Shown here: one piece after another, positions 1-7,687 of the stretch
Layout: every line of letters begins with the position of its first letter
Position numbering within the stretch: the first letter of the stretch is position 1
Assembly: GCF_014158035.1 (NCBI RefSeq)
Contig: NZ_JACFXW010000001.1
Span: 434,001 to 498,000, forward strand
From: Rhizobium sp. G21
GTDB taxonomy: Bacteria; Pseudomonadota; Alphaproteobacteria; Rhizobiales; Rhizobiaceae
DNA length: 64,000 nt
Direction: 5' to 3'
The notes under the pieces: model-generated
The model's input: the letters and a program-made list of their open reading frames with translations, nothing else
The model's database searches: none
Told to the model about the DNA's origin: nothing
Position numbers and translations under genes: made by a program

Positions 1-587
1 TCGGCGCGCATCGCCGTCACCCGTTCGCTGCCGCCGCCCAATGCTTCGAGCACGAACAGCCGGGAGGCGCCGAAGCCGCTTTCGGTCAGAAGCGACGCGA
101 GTTCAGCAGGCCCTTTTTCATCGGAGGTCAGCGCGAGAATGCGGGCGCAGGGCTGCAGATGCGGGCGGATGAGATCGATCGGACGACCATGCAGCGACAC
201 CAGCGCGAGATCCTGCAGCGGCCAGCCAAGTCGCGACGCCGCGAGGCTGAAGGCGCTCGGATGCGGGATCACCCGCATCTCACGGGCTTCGATGCTGCGT
301 GAGAGCGTCGCGCCCATGCCGAAAAAGAAGGGGTCGCCGGAGGCGAGCACGCACACGCGGCGGCCCCGCAGGCCCTTGATGTCCTGAACCGAGAGGTCGA
401 TGGGCGAAGCCCAGCGCCGGCCCTCGCCCCTGATCAGCGTTGCGGCGAGCTCGAGATGGCGGGCGCCGCCATAGACGATTTCGGCCGCTGCTATCAGGCG
501 CTTGGCCTCGTCGCCGAGCCCGGCTATACCGTCCTCGCCAAGGCCGATAATATCGAGCCAGGGCGTCGAAAGGATGTTTTCAGACAT
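1..587 (-). CDS. cobL: Precorrin-6Y C5,15-methyltransferase (decarboxylating), truncated by the window edge
   Basis: CobL methylates precorrin-6Y at C5 and C15 and decarboxylates the acetate side chain, giving precorrin-8X in aerobic cobalamin synthesis. The 195 visible codons are the N-terminal CbiE-type methyltransferase domain: a DIIGLGEDG motif near residue 12, the ASGDPFFFG SAM-binding loop near residue 83 and IPHPSAFSLA near residue 107. The C-terminal CbiT-like domain lies beyond position 1. The ATG at 587 follows a GGAGG ribosome site (593-597) with a 5-nt gap, so the start is firm. The start codon overlaps that of divergent cobK within the CATG at 585-588. Confidence 0.93.
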   Translation of the reverse strand, partial: MSENILSTPWLDIIGLGEDGIAGLGDEAKRLIAAAEIVYGGARHLELAATLIRGEGRRWASPIDLSVQDIKGLRGRRVCVLASGDPFFFGMGATLSRSIEAREMRVIPHPSAFSLAASRLGWPLQDLALVSLHGRPIDLIRPHLQPCARILALTSDEKGPAELASLLTESGFGASRLFVLEALGGGSERVTAMRA

Positions 588-1344
588 GGCGGCCTCCAAA
601 ATCCTCATTCTCGGCGGCACGACGGAAGCGCGCAAATTGGCCGAAGCGCTGGCGCCGCGCAAGGATCTCGACGTCACCGTGTCGCTGGCCGGCCGCACGC
701 AGGAGCCGAGGCCGCTGCCGGTCAATACCCGTCACGGCGGATTCGGCGGCGTCGAGGGACTGGCGGCTCATCTGCGAGCCAACGACATCGATCTCGTGAT
801 CGACGCCACACATCCCTTCGCCCAGCGCATGACGCCCAACGCCATTGCGGCGGCTGGTCTGGTCGGAACGCCGCTGGTCTGCCTCAGCCGTCCCGGCTGG
901 TCGGCGGAACCGGGCGACGACTGGCGCATGGCCAAATCGACCGAAGACGCGGTCGACAAGCTCGGCGTCGCGCCGCGACGGGTCTTCCTCGCCATCGGCC
1001 GGCAGGAGGCGCATCTGTTCTCGCGCGCGCCGCAGCATTTCTATCTCGCCCGCAGCGTCGATCCCATCGATCCGCCGATCGCGGCGCCGGATTGCCGCTA
1101 CATTCTCGCGACCGGTCCCTTCTCGCTGGATGATGAAATAAAGCTGCTCACCGAACACGCCATCGATGTGGTCGTGTCGAAAAATTCCGGCGGCGCGGCG
1201 ACCTACGCCAAGATCGAGGCGGCGCGGCGTCTCGGGCTTCCTGTGGTCATGGTCGAGCGCAAGCGCGTGGATGGCGCAGCCTGCGTCGCTACGGTCGAGG
1301 GCGCGCTGGCCTTCATCGATCACGCTTTGGCCCCAGCGAAATAG
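586..1344 (+). CDS. cobK: Precorrin-6A reductase
   Basis: CobK reduces precorrin-6A to precorrin-6Y with NADPH. The 252-residue protein has the usual family length, a nucleotide-binding start (ILILGGTTEARKLAEAL), the central IDATHPFA motif and the late VVSKNSGG motif typical of CobK/CbiJ. An upstream in-frame ATG at 574 exists, but an AAAGGA ribosome site around 568-573 is better spaced for 586, and residues before M586 are not conserved-looking. The last 25 bp overlap the end of convergent cobJ. Its product is the substrate of the divergent neighbour CobL. Confidence 0.93.
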   Translation: MAASKILILGGTTEARKLAEALAPRKDLDVTVSLAGRTQEPRPLPVNTRHGGFGGVEGLAAHLRANDIDLVIDATHPFAQRMTPNAIAAAGLVGTPLVCLSRPGWSAEPGDDWRMAKSTEDAVDKLGVAPRRVFLAIGRQEAHLFSRAPQHFYLARSVDPIDPPIAAPDCRYILATGPFSLDDEIKLLTEHAIDVVVSKNSGGAATYAKIEAARRLGLPVVMVERKRVDGAACVATVEGALAFIDHALAPAK

Positions 1345-2093
1345 CGCGGCGAATAGACGAGATCGGCTTTGCCCGGCCGAGTGATGACGCGGGTTTCCGG
1401 CGAGCCGATGATCACGCAGGTCGCCATGTCGGCCATGCCGGCTTCGGCCTCCGACAGCGGCCTGACCACGATCTTTTCATCCGGGCGGCCGGCGGCGCGG
1501 CCGAAAATGATCGGCGTCGTCGGCGGCAGAATCTCGGCCAGCAGCGTGAAGGCTTCGCCCAGCTGCCAGGGCCGCGCCTTGCTGATCGGATTGTAGAGCG
1601 CGATCACGAAGCCGGCTTCGGCGGCGAGACGCAGCCTCCGGGTGATGACGTCCCAAGGCTTGAGATTGTCCGACAGCGACATGCAGCAGAAATCATGGCC
1701 GAGCGGCGCGCCGGAACGGGCTGCCACGGCCAGCATCGCCGTGACGCCGGGCGTGACGACGAGATCGATCTCGCGCCAGTCTTCAGGCCCCTTTTCAATC
1801 GCTTCGCAGACGGCGGCGGCCATGGCGAAGACGCCGGGATCGCCGCCCGAAACGACCGCGACATCGACGCCGGCGGCTGCGCGTGTCAGCGCCGCATTGG
1901 CGCGGTCGAGCTCCTCGCGATTGTCGGAGGCGACGCGGATCTGGTCAGCGCGGAGCGACAGACGGTCGATATAGGGGAAATAGCCGAAGAATTCCGTCGC
2001 CTTCTCCACCGCCGCCACGGCTTCGGGCGTCATCTGCTCGGGCGAGCCGGGGCCGGTGCCGATCACATAGAGCGTGCCCTTGGCGTCGGTCAT
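1320..2093 (-). CDS. cobJ: Precorrin-3B C17-methyltransferase
   Basis: CobJ uses SAM to methylate C17 of precorrin-3B and contract the ring to precorrin-4. The 257-residue protein is a single tetrapyrrole-methylase domain: YVIGTGPGSPE at the N-terminus, VVSGGDPGVF near residue 80, a VTPGVTAM loop near 113, and the ALYNPISKARPWQ segment typical of CobJ/CbiH. It is the last gene of the minus-strand cob operon. Its ATG overlaps the cobI stop by 4 bp (2090-2093), so translation is probably coupled. Its 3' end overlaps convergent cobK. Confidence 0.95.
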   Translation of the reverse strand: MTDAKGTLYVIGTGPGSPEQMTPEAVAAVEKATEFFGYFPYIDRLSLRADQIRVASDNREELDRANAALTRAAAGVDVAVVSGGDPGVFAMAAAVCEAIEKGPEDWREIDLVVTPGVTAMLAVAARSGAPLGHDFCCMSLSDNLKPWDVITRRLRLAAEAGFVIALYNPISKARPWQLGEAFTLLAEILPPTTPIIFGRAAGRPDEKIVVRPLSEAEAGMADMATCVIIGSPETRVITRPGKADLVYSPRYFAGAKA

Positions 2094-2821
2094 GGCTTGT
2101 CCTTCCAGCCCGGCACGAGCACGATCGAGAAATAGGGCGCCGCGTCGTCCTGCTTCTGGGCGAGCGGAACCATCTGGGTGTTGGCCATGGTGCCGCGCTC
2201 GACATAAACGGCCTGGTTGATTCGGCCGGTCTCCGCCAGCGCCCGGCGGATCTTCGGCAGGTTGCGGCCCACCTTCATGATCACCGCCGCTTCGGTGTCG
2301 TTTAGCCGACGAACCAATTCCTGCTCAGCCATCGTACCCGGCAAAACAGACAGCACGTCGTCGCCCTGGACGATCGGCACGCCGGCCTGCGACCAGCAGC
2401 CCGACATGGCGGTGACGCCCGGAATGACCTCGGTCGGATAGCGATGGGCCAGCCGCACATGCAGATGCATGTAGGAGCCGTAAAACAGCGGATCGCCTTC
2501 GCTCAGCACCGCCACAGTGCGGCCGGCGTCGAGATGTTCGGCGACGCGGATGGCCGACTCTTCGTAGAAGTTCGTGATCTGGCTGATATAGCCGTCTTCG
2601 TATTTCTCGATCTCGGTGGTGACAGGGTAATAGAGCGGCAGTTCGATGATGTCGTCGCGGACGATGCCGTCGACGATGCCGCGGCCATTGCCGCGCCGTC
2701 CGGCCTTGGCGAAATAGGCCATGACATCGGCCGACGCGAGCGCCTTCACCGCTTTGACGGTCATCAGGTCGGGGTCGCCGGGGCCGGTGCCGACACCGAT
2801 CAGTCGTCCCGGCGCGCTCAC
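2090..2821 (-). CDS. cobI: Precorrin-2 C20-methyltransferase
   Basis: CobI methylates C20 of precorrin-2 to give precorrin-3A. The 243-residue protein carries the tetrapyrrole-methylase signatures: LIGVGTGPGDPDLMTVKA at the N-terminus, LSEGDPLFYGSYMH in the middle and VIPGVTAMSG near residue 133. It overlaps cobH upstream (2818-2821) and cobJ downstream (2090-2093) by 4 bp each. This places it third from last in a tightly coupled operon that follows the pathway closely. Confidence 0.95.
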   Translation of the reverse strand: MSAPGRLIGVGTGPGDPDLMTVKAVKALASADVMAYFAKAGRRGNGRGIVDGIVRDDIIELPLYYPVTTEIEKYEDGYISQITNFYEESAIRVAEHLDAGRTVAVLSEGDPLFYGSYMHLHVRLAHRYPTEVIPGVTAMSGCWSQAGVPIVQGDDVLSVLPGTMAEQELVRRLNDTEAAVIMKVGRNLPKIRRALAETGRINQAVYVERGTMANTQMVPLAQKQDDAAPYFSIVLVPGWKDKP

Positions 2822-3453
2822 AGGCCCGGCCTCGCCAGCGAGTTCAGCGCCGCAGCCGTCATGGCGCTGCCGCCGAGGCGGCCGCGCACGATGGCGAACG
2901 GCACGCCATAGGAGTTTTCCGCCAGCGCATCCTTGGATTCGCGCGCGCCGACAAAGCCCACGGGCATGCCGACGATGGCGGCAGGCTTGGGCACGGCGCC
3001 GTCGCGCAGGAGTTCGAGCAGATAGAACAGCGCGGTCGGCGCATTGCCGATCGCGACCACGGAGCCGGCCATGCGCTCGCCCCAGAGCTGGATCGCCGCC
3101 GCCGAGCGGGTGTTGCCGATCTCCTTGGCGATCTCGGCGGTGCGCGGATCGCGCAACGTACAGATCACGTCGTTATTGGCCGGCAATCGGGCTGCGGTCA
3201 CGCCGCGCGCCACCATTTCCGCGTCGCAAAAGATCGGCGCTCCGGATTTCAGCGCGTCGCGGGCGGCGTCGACGAATCCAGGCGAAAAATGAAAATGTTC
3301 GACCGCCTCCACCATGCCGGCGGCATGGATCATGCGCACGGCGAGATCGGCCTCGGCTTCGGAGAAACGCGTGAGATCCGCCTCGCGACGGATGATGGCG
3401 AAGGACTGCTCGTAAATGGCGTTCCCGTCGCGGATATAGTCGTATTCGGTCAT
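2818..3453 (-). CDS. cobH: Precorrin-8X methylmutase
   Basis: CobH moves the C11 methyl group to C12, converting precorrin-8X to hydrogenobyrinic acid. The 211-residue protein shows family features: YIRDGNAIYEQSFAIIR at the N-terminus, the MIHAAGMVEAVEHF segment, and VGMPVGFVGARESK near the C-terminus. The reading frame continues upstream to 3510, but the ATG at 3453 gives the family N-terminus (MTEYDYIRDG) and overlaps the cobG stop as ATGA, so I start there. Both neighbours in the operon overlap it by 4 bp. Confidence 0.94.
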   Translation of the reverse strand: MTEYDYIRDGNAIYEQSFAIIRREADLTRFSEAEADLAVRMIHAAGMVEAVEHFHFSPGFVDAARDALKSGAPIFCDAEMVARGVTAARLPANNDVICTLRDPRTAEIAKEIGNTRSAAAIQLWGERMAGSVVAIGNAPTALFYLLELLRDGAVPKPAAIVGMPVGFVGARESKDALAENSYGVPFAIVRGRLGGSAMTAAALNSLARPGL

Positions 3454-4850
3454 GTCCCGTCCAATTGCAGAGCCGAGGCGATGCGCCGCGCTCCGAGCCG
3501 TGTAAGGCACTGAGCGGCCGATTCGCCATCCTCTCTGCTGTCCCGCACCATGGACGCCAGGCGTCCAAATGCGCTCCCAATGTCGTTTTCAGCACTATAG
3601 GCGGATGGCGAGGCCGAAGCCGCCCCATTTACGACAAGCCCATAGCCTGTTGACGCACCCACCAGCGTCAATACAGAAGCGGCTGGATGCGCACAACCCT
3701 TGGCGCAGCCCGACAAATGCAGGGTGAACGAGCCGTCGAGCAACTCCTGCGCAATGGCGACGAGGCGATCGGCGAGCGCCCGCGTGTCGAAATAGGCCGA
3801 GGCGCAGCCGGTCGCGCCCGCGCAGAGCGCGATCGCCCGGCGCAAATCGGCGGAGTCGGTCCAGAAGCCGAGGTCGGCGGCGGCCTGCCGCAAGGCGCGC
3901 GCGACCTCCTGCGAGGGGCACAGCGCAAAGAAACCGTGATCGGGAGTCAATCGCAGATCGGCAATGCCGAGTGCTCGGGCGCGTTCGGCGAGCGCTCGCA
4001 GGGCCGGAGCCTGCGCCTGAACATAGGCAAACGACAGGCCAAGCGCCACGCCGCCGTCTTCGATAGGATGAAGGCCGAGAAGCAGCGGCGCCTGCGTCGA
4101 CAGCTCGATCGCCCGGAGATCGATCCGCGTCGTGTAATGCGTGGAAAGTGCATCGTCCGGCAGGTCGCGTCCGCGCGCGCCCGGCCCCATCGCATGCAAC
4201 ATTGTCAGGAGATGGAGCGCGGCGTCGACCGCCTGCCCTTCCTCGACGATGGCCAGACGCCGGGCTTTCGCCGCCGTGCCGCCGCAGGACACGACGAAGC
4301 GGATCTGCCCGCCCGAATCGCGGAACGCCGTCAGTCTGATATCCGCCGTCACCGCGCCCAGATGAAACCGTCCGCCGCCGTCGATGGTCACGGCCAGCTT
4401 GGCCGCCAGCGCGAGAGGCGGCTCATGGGCTGCGACACGGCCGCGCAGTTCGGCGGCGATCGGCCTGACATCGATGAGCTCATCCGGATCGAGCCCGGCG
4501 AGCGGCGGCGTCTCGACGCCGAGCCCGCGTGTCGGGATGACGCCAGACGCCAGCACCGCCGCCTCGAAATCCGCCACCGTTTCCGGCTTCAGGCCTCTCG
4601 CCTGCAGGCTGCCGCGGGCGGTGATCTCGATCAGGCCATTGCCGAAACGCTTTGTCGCCTCCGCGAGCGCGGCGAGCTGGTAAAAGGTCAGCGCAGAATT
4701 CACCGGTCTGAGACGCGCCAGCAGACCGTCGCCGGTCGGCATCGGCTGAGACAGCGTCGGACATTCGCCGCGCCGGATCGGCGGCAGGGGAAAATGCTGT
4801 GCGGCGTTCGGCGAGAGCGCGAGGATCATGGCGTCATCCATCATGGGCAC
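3450..4850 (-). CDS. cobG: Precorrin-3B synthase (oxygen-dependent monooxygenase)
   Basis: CobG hydroxylates precorrin-3A with molecular oxygen to form the lactone precorrin-3B; it marks the aerobic cobalamin route. The 466-residue protein resembles sulfite/nitrite reductases: a ferredoxin-like half-domain near residues 30-90 and a second half-domain containing a cysteine cluster (CAGATGC near 340, then LSGCAKGCAH near 380) that should bind a 4Fe-4S centre. The frame opens with GTG (4850), ten bases after an AAAAGG site. ATG codons at 4844 and 4841 are alternative starts. It overlaps cobH by 4 bp and follows cobF by about 50 bp. Confidence 0.93.
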   Translation of the reverse strand: MPMMDDAMILALSPNAAQHFPLPPIRRGECPTLSQPMPTGDGLLARLRPVNSALTFYQLAALAEATKRFGNGLIEITARGSLQARGLKPETVADFEAAVLASGVIPTRGLGVETPPLAGLDPDELIDVRPIAAELRGRVAAHEPPLALAAKLAVTIDGGGRFHLGAVTADIRLTAFRDSGGQIRFVVSCGGTAAKARRLAIVEEGQAVDAALHLLTMLHAMGPGARGRDLPDDALSTHYTTRIDLRAIELSTQAPLLLGLHPIEDGGVALGLSFAYVQAQAPALRALAERARALGIADLRLTPDHGFFALCPSQEVARALRQAAADLGFWTDSADLRRAIALCAGATGCASAYFDTRALADRLVAIAQELLDGSFTLHLSGCAKGCAHPAASVLTLVGASTGYGLVVNGAASASPSAYSAENDIGSAFGRLASMVRDSREDGESAAQCLTRLGARRIASALQLDGT

Positions 4851-4900
4851 GAGTTAAACGCCTTTTCTAAATGCCGGGCAAGGGAGCGCCTTGCGCGAGG

Positions 4901-5677
4901 TCAAGCCTCGTCATCGAAATCCGCGCCCTTGCGCAGCAGATAGATGTCCATGATCCAGCCATGCTCGGCGCGAGCCGCGGCCCGGGTCTTCAGGATCTCC
5001 TGCTTCTTCTCCTGAAGATTGCCGGAAATAATGATTTCCTGCTCGGAGCCGAGATAGGCGCCCCAGAAAATTTCCACCTCGGGATCGTCGATCTTCGCGA
5101 AGGCCTGTTCGCCGTCGAGCATCGCCACCGACGCCTGGCTTTTTGCGGGAAAGCTCTCCGCCAGACGCCGTCCGGTGGTAATCTCCACCGGCTTGCCGAC
5201 CAGGTTGAGCGGAATGCGATGCGCCGCGCACAGCGCCTGGATCGAGGTGATGCCGGCGATCACCTTCACATCGAAGGCTGCCCGGCCCGCCGCGCGCACC
5301 CGTTCGAGAATGCGCAGCGTCGAATCATAGAGCATCGGGTCGCCCCAGACGAGAAAGGCGCCGACGCCATCCTCGCCGAGTTCGGAGAGGAACAGATCTT
5401 CATAGATGCGGGTGATGGCGGCGTGCCAGTCGTCGACGCCGCGCTGATAGCTGGGTTCAGTGGCGTCGCGCACCGGCAGCGCGTAATCGACGCTGCGGAT
5501 CGTGGGATTGGTGACATAGCGGCGAATGATCTCGCGCCTCGTCTCGGCAAGATCGGCCTTCCTGCCGCCCTTGGTCGGAATGAACAGCACATCGGCGCTG
5601 TTCAGCGCGTTGATCGCTTCGATGGTCACATGTTCCGGATTGCCGGTTCCGATGCCGATCACGAGTATTTTGCGCAT
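4901..5677 (-). CDS. cobF: Precorrin-6A synthase (deacetylating)
   Basis: CobF methylates C1 of precorrin-5 and removes the acetyl group to give precorrin-6A. It is specific to the aerobic pathway and agrees with CobG next door. The 258-residue protein has the methylase N-terminus (ILVIGIGTGNPEHVT), LVWGDPMLYDSTL near residue 122 and a VIAGITSIQAL loop near 150. The ATG at 5677 follows a GGAG site with a 6-nt gap. It is the first gene of the operon cobFGHIJ. I searched its leader (5678-5864) by eye for the B12-box sequence of cobalamin riboswitches and did not find it. Confidence 0.94.
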   Translation of the reverse strand: MRKILVIGIGTGNPEHVTIEAINALNSADVLFIPTKGGRKADLAETRREIIRRYVTNPTIRSVDYALPVRDATEPSYQRGVDDWHAAITRIYEDLFLSELGEDGVGAFLVWGDPMLYDSTLRILERVRAAGRAAFDVKVIAGITSIQALCAAHRIPLNLVGKPVEITTGRRLAESFPAKSQASVAMLDGEQAFAKIDDPEVEIFWGAYLGSEQEIIISGNLQEKKQEILKTRAAARAEHGWIMDIYLLRKGADFDDEA

Positions 5678-5864
5678 CCGCGTCTCCTTGTCCCGCCATG
5701 ATAGGCGGTCGCGTGGCGGTTCTTTTGCTGAAAGCGACGCCGCGCGTCAAACGCCGCATCGAGAAAATTGCGACGTTTGGGCTGAAACTCTGGAATTTCA
5801 AGGCCTTTTGATCCCGCCCGATTTCATGTAGCAATTTCTTCCCGATCCCGTTTTTGAGCGCATC

Positions 5865-6638
5865 ATGCCCCGAAACTTCAAGTCCATCGCCTTTGCCGCC
5901 TCTACTACGGACGAGGCCGAAGCGGCTCGGGCCGAACTCGCCGCGCTCTATGATCACGTGCCGATGGAGCAAGCCGATGTCGTGGTGGCGCTCGGCGGCG
6001 ACGGCTTCATGCTGCAGACGCTGCACGCCATCATGGACACGGGCAAAATGGCCTATGGCATGAATCGCGGTTCGGTCGGCTTCCTGATGAACTCCTATAC
6101 CAAGGACGGATTGATCGAGCGGATCGAGAAGGCCGTGTGCAACGAGATCCGGCCGCTGAAAATGCAGACGATCAACGCCGATGGCGGCAAATCGCTCGCT
6201 TACGCCATCAACGAAGTCTCGCTGTTTCGGCAATCCTATCAGGCGGCCAAGTTCAAAGTGACGGTGGATGGGCGCGAGCGGCTGGCGGAGCTGATCTGCG
6301 ACGGACTACTGCTATCGACGCCAGCCGGCTCCACCGCCTATAATTTCTCCGCCCATGGGCCGATCTTGCCGCTCGAAGCGCCGCTGATCGCCATGACGCC
6401 GGTCAGCGCCTTCCGTCCCCGCCGTTGGCGCGGCGCGCTGCTGCCGGAAAAACTGACCGTCGACATTACCGTGCTCGAGCCGGACAAGCGTCCCGTCAAT
6501 GCGGTCGCCGACAACACCGAGGTCAAATCGGTGATTTCCGTGCGCGTCACCCAGTCCGAAGGTCGGACGACGCGGCTCCTTTCGGACCCCGATCATTCCT
6601 GGTCCGACCGGATCCTCGCCGAGCAATTCGTCGACTGA
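5865..6638 (+). CDS. nadK: NAD kinase
   Basis: NadK phosphorylates NAD to NADP in the cytoplasm. The 257-residue protein has the expected alphaproteobacterial length. It contains the catalytic VALGGDGFML motif near residue 47, the YGMNRGSVGFLMN segment near 66, and the glycine/threonine-rich STPAGSTAYNFSAHGPI motif near 155. The start ATG at 5865 gives the usual short N-terminus (MPRNFKSIAF). It stands alone: the next gene is a regulator 146 bp downstream with its own operators, and cobF diverges upstream. Confidence 0.95.
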   Translation: MPRNFKSIAFAASTTDEAEAARAELAALYDHVPMEQADVVVALGGDGFMLQTLHAIMDTGKMAYGMNRGSVGFLMNSYTKDGLIERIEKAVCNEIRPLKMQTINADGGKSLAYAINEVSLFRQSYQAAKFKVTVDGRERLAELICDGLLLSTPAGSTAYNFSAHGPILPLEAPLIAMTPVSAFRPRRWRGALLPEKLTVDITVLEPDKRPVNAVADNTEVKSVISVRVTQSEGRTTRLLSDPDHSWSDRILAEQFVD

Positions 6639-6711
6639 TCAATTTTATTGAACATCGGCGAAACCGCACGCCGGCGGCGGTCGCCATCACCTGAATATTT
6701 TCCTAACATCA

Positions 6712-6723
6712 TTGATATATCAG
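6712..6723. promoter_or_regulatory. Palindromic operator, copy 1 (TTGATATATCAG)
   Basis: The core TGATATATCA (6713-6722) is a perfect 10-bp palindrome and an exact copy of the core at 6760-6769, 47 bp away. It lies 62 bp before the start of the GntR-family gene. A TTGACA hexamer follows at 6729-6734 between the two copies. GntR/FCD regulators commonly bind short AT-rich palindromes near their own promoters, so this is probably an autoregulatory operator. Confidence 0.6.
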
Positions 6724-6758
6724 CTGGTTTGACATTCGCCGTCCGATGTGCGACCGAT

Positions 6759-6770
6759 CTGATATATCAA
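6759..6770. promoter_or_regulatory. Palindromic operator, copy 2 (CTGATATATCAA)
   Basis: This is the exact reverse complement of the 12-mer at 6712-6723, with the same palindromic core TGATATATCA (6760-6769). It lies just before the ribosome site of the GntR gene (start 6785), so a bound dimer would block transcription. Paired sites suggest cooperative binding or looping. Confidence 0.6.
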
Positions 6771-6784
6771 ATTGGAAGCCAGCC

Positions 6785-7417
6785 ATGCCCGACGAGCCCG
6801 TATCATCGACGCCGTCCCAGAGCCGTCTCGCCTATCTCAAGCTCGAGAGCCTGATCGTGACGCTGCGGTTGGCTCCAGGCTCGCTGGTGACGGAAAAGCA
6901 GTTGATCACCGAGCTCGGCCTCGGCCGCACGCCGGTGCGCGAGGCGATCCAGAAGCTCGAATGGCAGGGGCTGATCAGTATAAAACCGCGGGCGGGACTT
7001 CAGATCGCGGCGCTCAATGCGAATCATCCGGCGATGGTGCTGCAGACAAGACGGCAACTCGAACCGCTGGCGGCGAAGCTGATGGCGGATGTCATCACGC
7101 CTGAAGCACGACAACGGCTGATCGATTGCGCCAAGGCCATGACAGAATGCGCGGTGACCGGCGACAAGGACGGTTTTCTCGCGGCCGACAAAGTGTTCGA
7201 CGAGGTGTTGGAAGACACCTGCCCCAATCCATTTTTATCGCAGGCGCTCGGCGCGTTGCAGACCCATTCGCGGCGCTACTGGTATCACAGCGCCAATCAG
7301 GCTTCGCTCGACCTCTCGGTCAGCCTGCATGTGCGGGTGATCAGGGCGCTGCTGAACGGCGATGCGAGCGAGGCCGAACGCGCGATGGGCGATCTGATCG
7401 ACGGACTGCGGATCTGA
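6785..7417 (+). CDS. GntR family transcriptional regulator (FCD type)
   Basis: This 210-residue protein has an N-terminal winged helix (about residues 14-78, with TEKQLITELGLGRTPVREAI as the recognition region) and a C-terminal all-helical FCD ligand domain (about 85-205). The frame is open upstream to 6746, but the ATG at 6785 sits after GGAAG and after the second operator, so I start there. It is a single-gene unit between nadK and the RTX protein, with no adjacent metabolic gene. Its ligand therefore cannot be deduced. Two identical palindromes upstream suggest that it represses itself. Confidence 0.85.
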   Translation: MPDEPVSSTPSQSRLAYLKLESLIVTLRLAPGSLVTEKQLITELGLGRTPVREAIQKLEWQGLISIKPRAGLQIAALNANHPAMVLQTRRQLEPLAAKLMADVITPEARQRLIDCAKAMTECAVTGDKDGFLAADKVFDEVLEDTCPNPFLSQALGALQTHSRRYWYHSANQASLDLSVSLHVRVIRALLNGDASEAERAMGDLIDGLRI

Positions 7418-7641
7418 AAACCGCGTTCCGACGGGGCGTTTCGACTTTTGAAAACGACCTGCGCCTCCGATCGCCAAAATTTGCTTCAGATCAATATGTC
7501 CGGCGCGAAAGCGACTTATAGAATCATCATGGCAGGCAACGCATGCGCCATCTCGGCGGCGACCGAAAGCGTAGAGGGCATACCTGTTGATGGCGCGGTT
7601 TGTTGGCGGACCAGCCGCGCCACATCCCATCACTGGGGCGC

Positions 7642-7680
7642 TGTGCGGCGCGCGGGGAAAACATTCCCGCGCGCCGCACA
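7642..7680 (-). terminator. Strong hairpin downstream of the RTX gene
   Basis: A perfect 15-bp stem (7642-7656 with 7666-7680) and a 9-nt loop begin 7 bp beyond the stop codon of the minus-strand RTX gene. There is no T-tract on either strand, so it may act as an RNA-stabilising or partial terminator. The rest of the 270-bp gap after the GntR gene shows no convincing gene. Confidence 0.55.
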
Positions 7681-7687
7681 TGCATGG

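Noticed and set aside
5678..5864. Possible cobalamin riboswitch before cobF
   Set aside because: I could not find the B12-box core on the relevant strand, so I do not annotate it.
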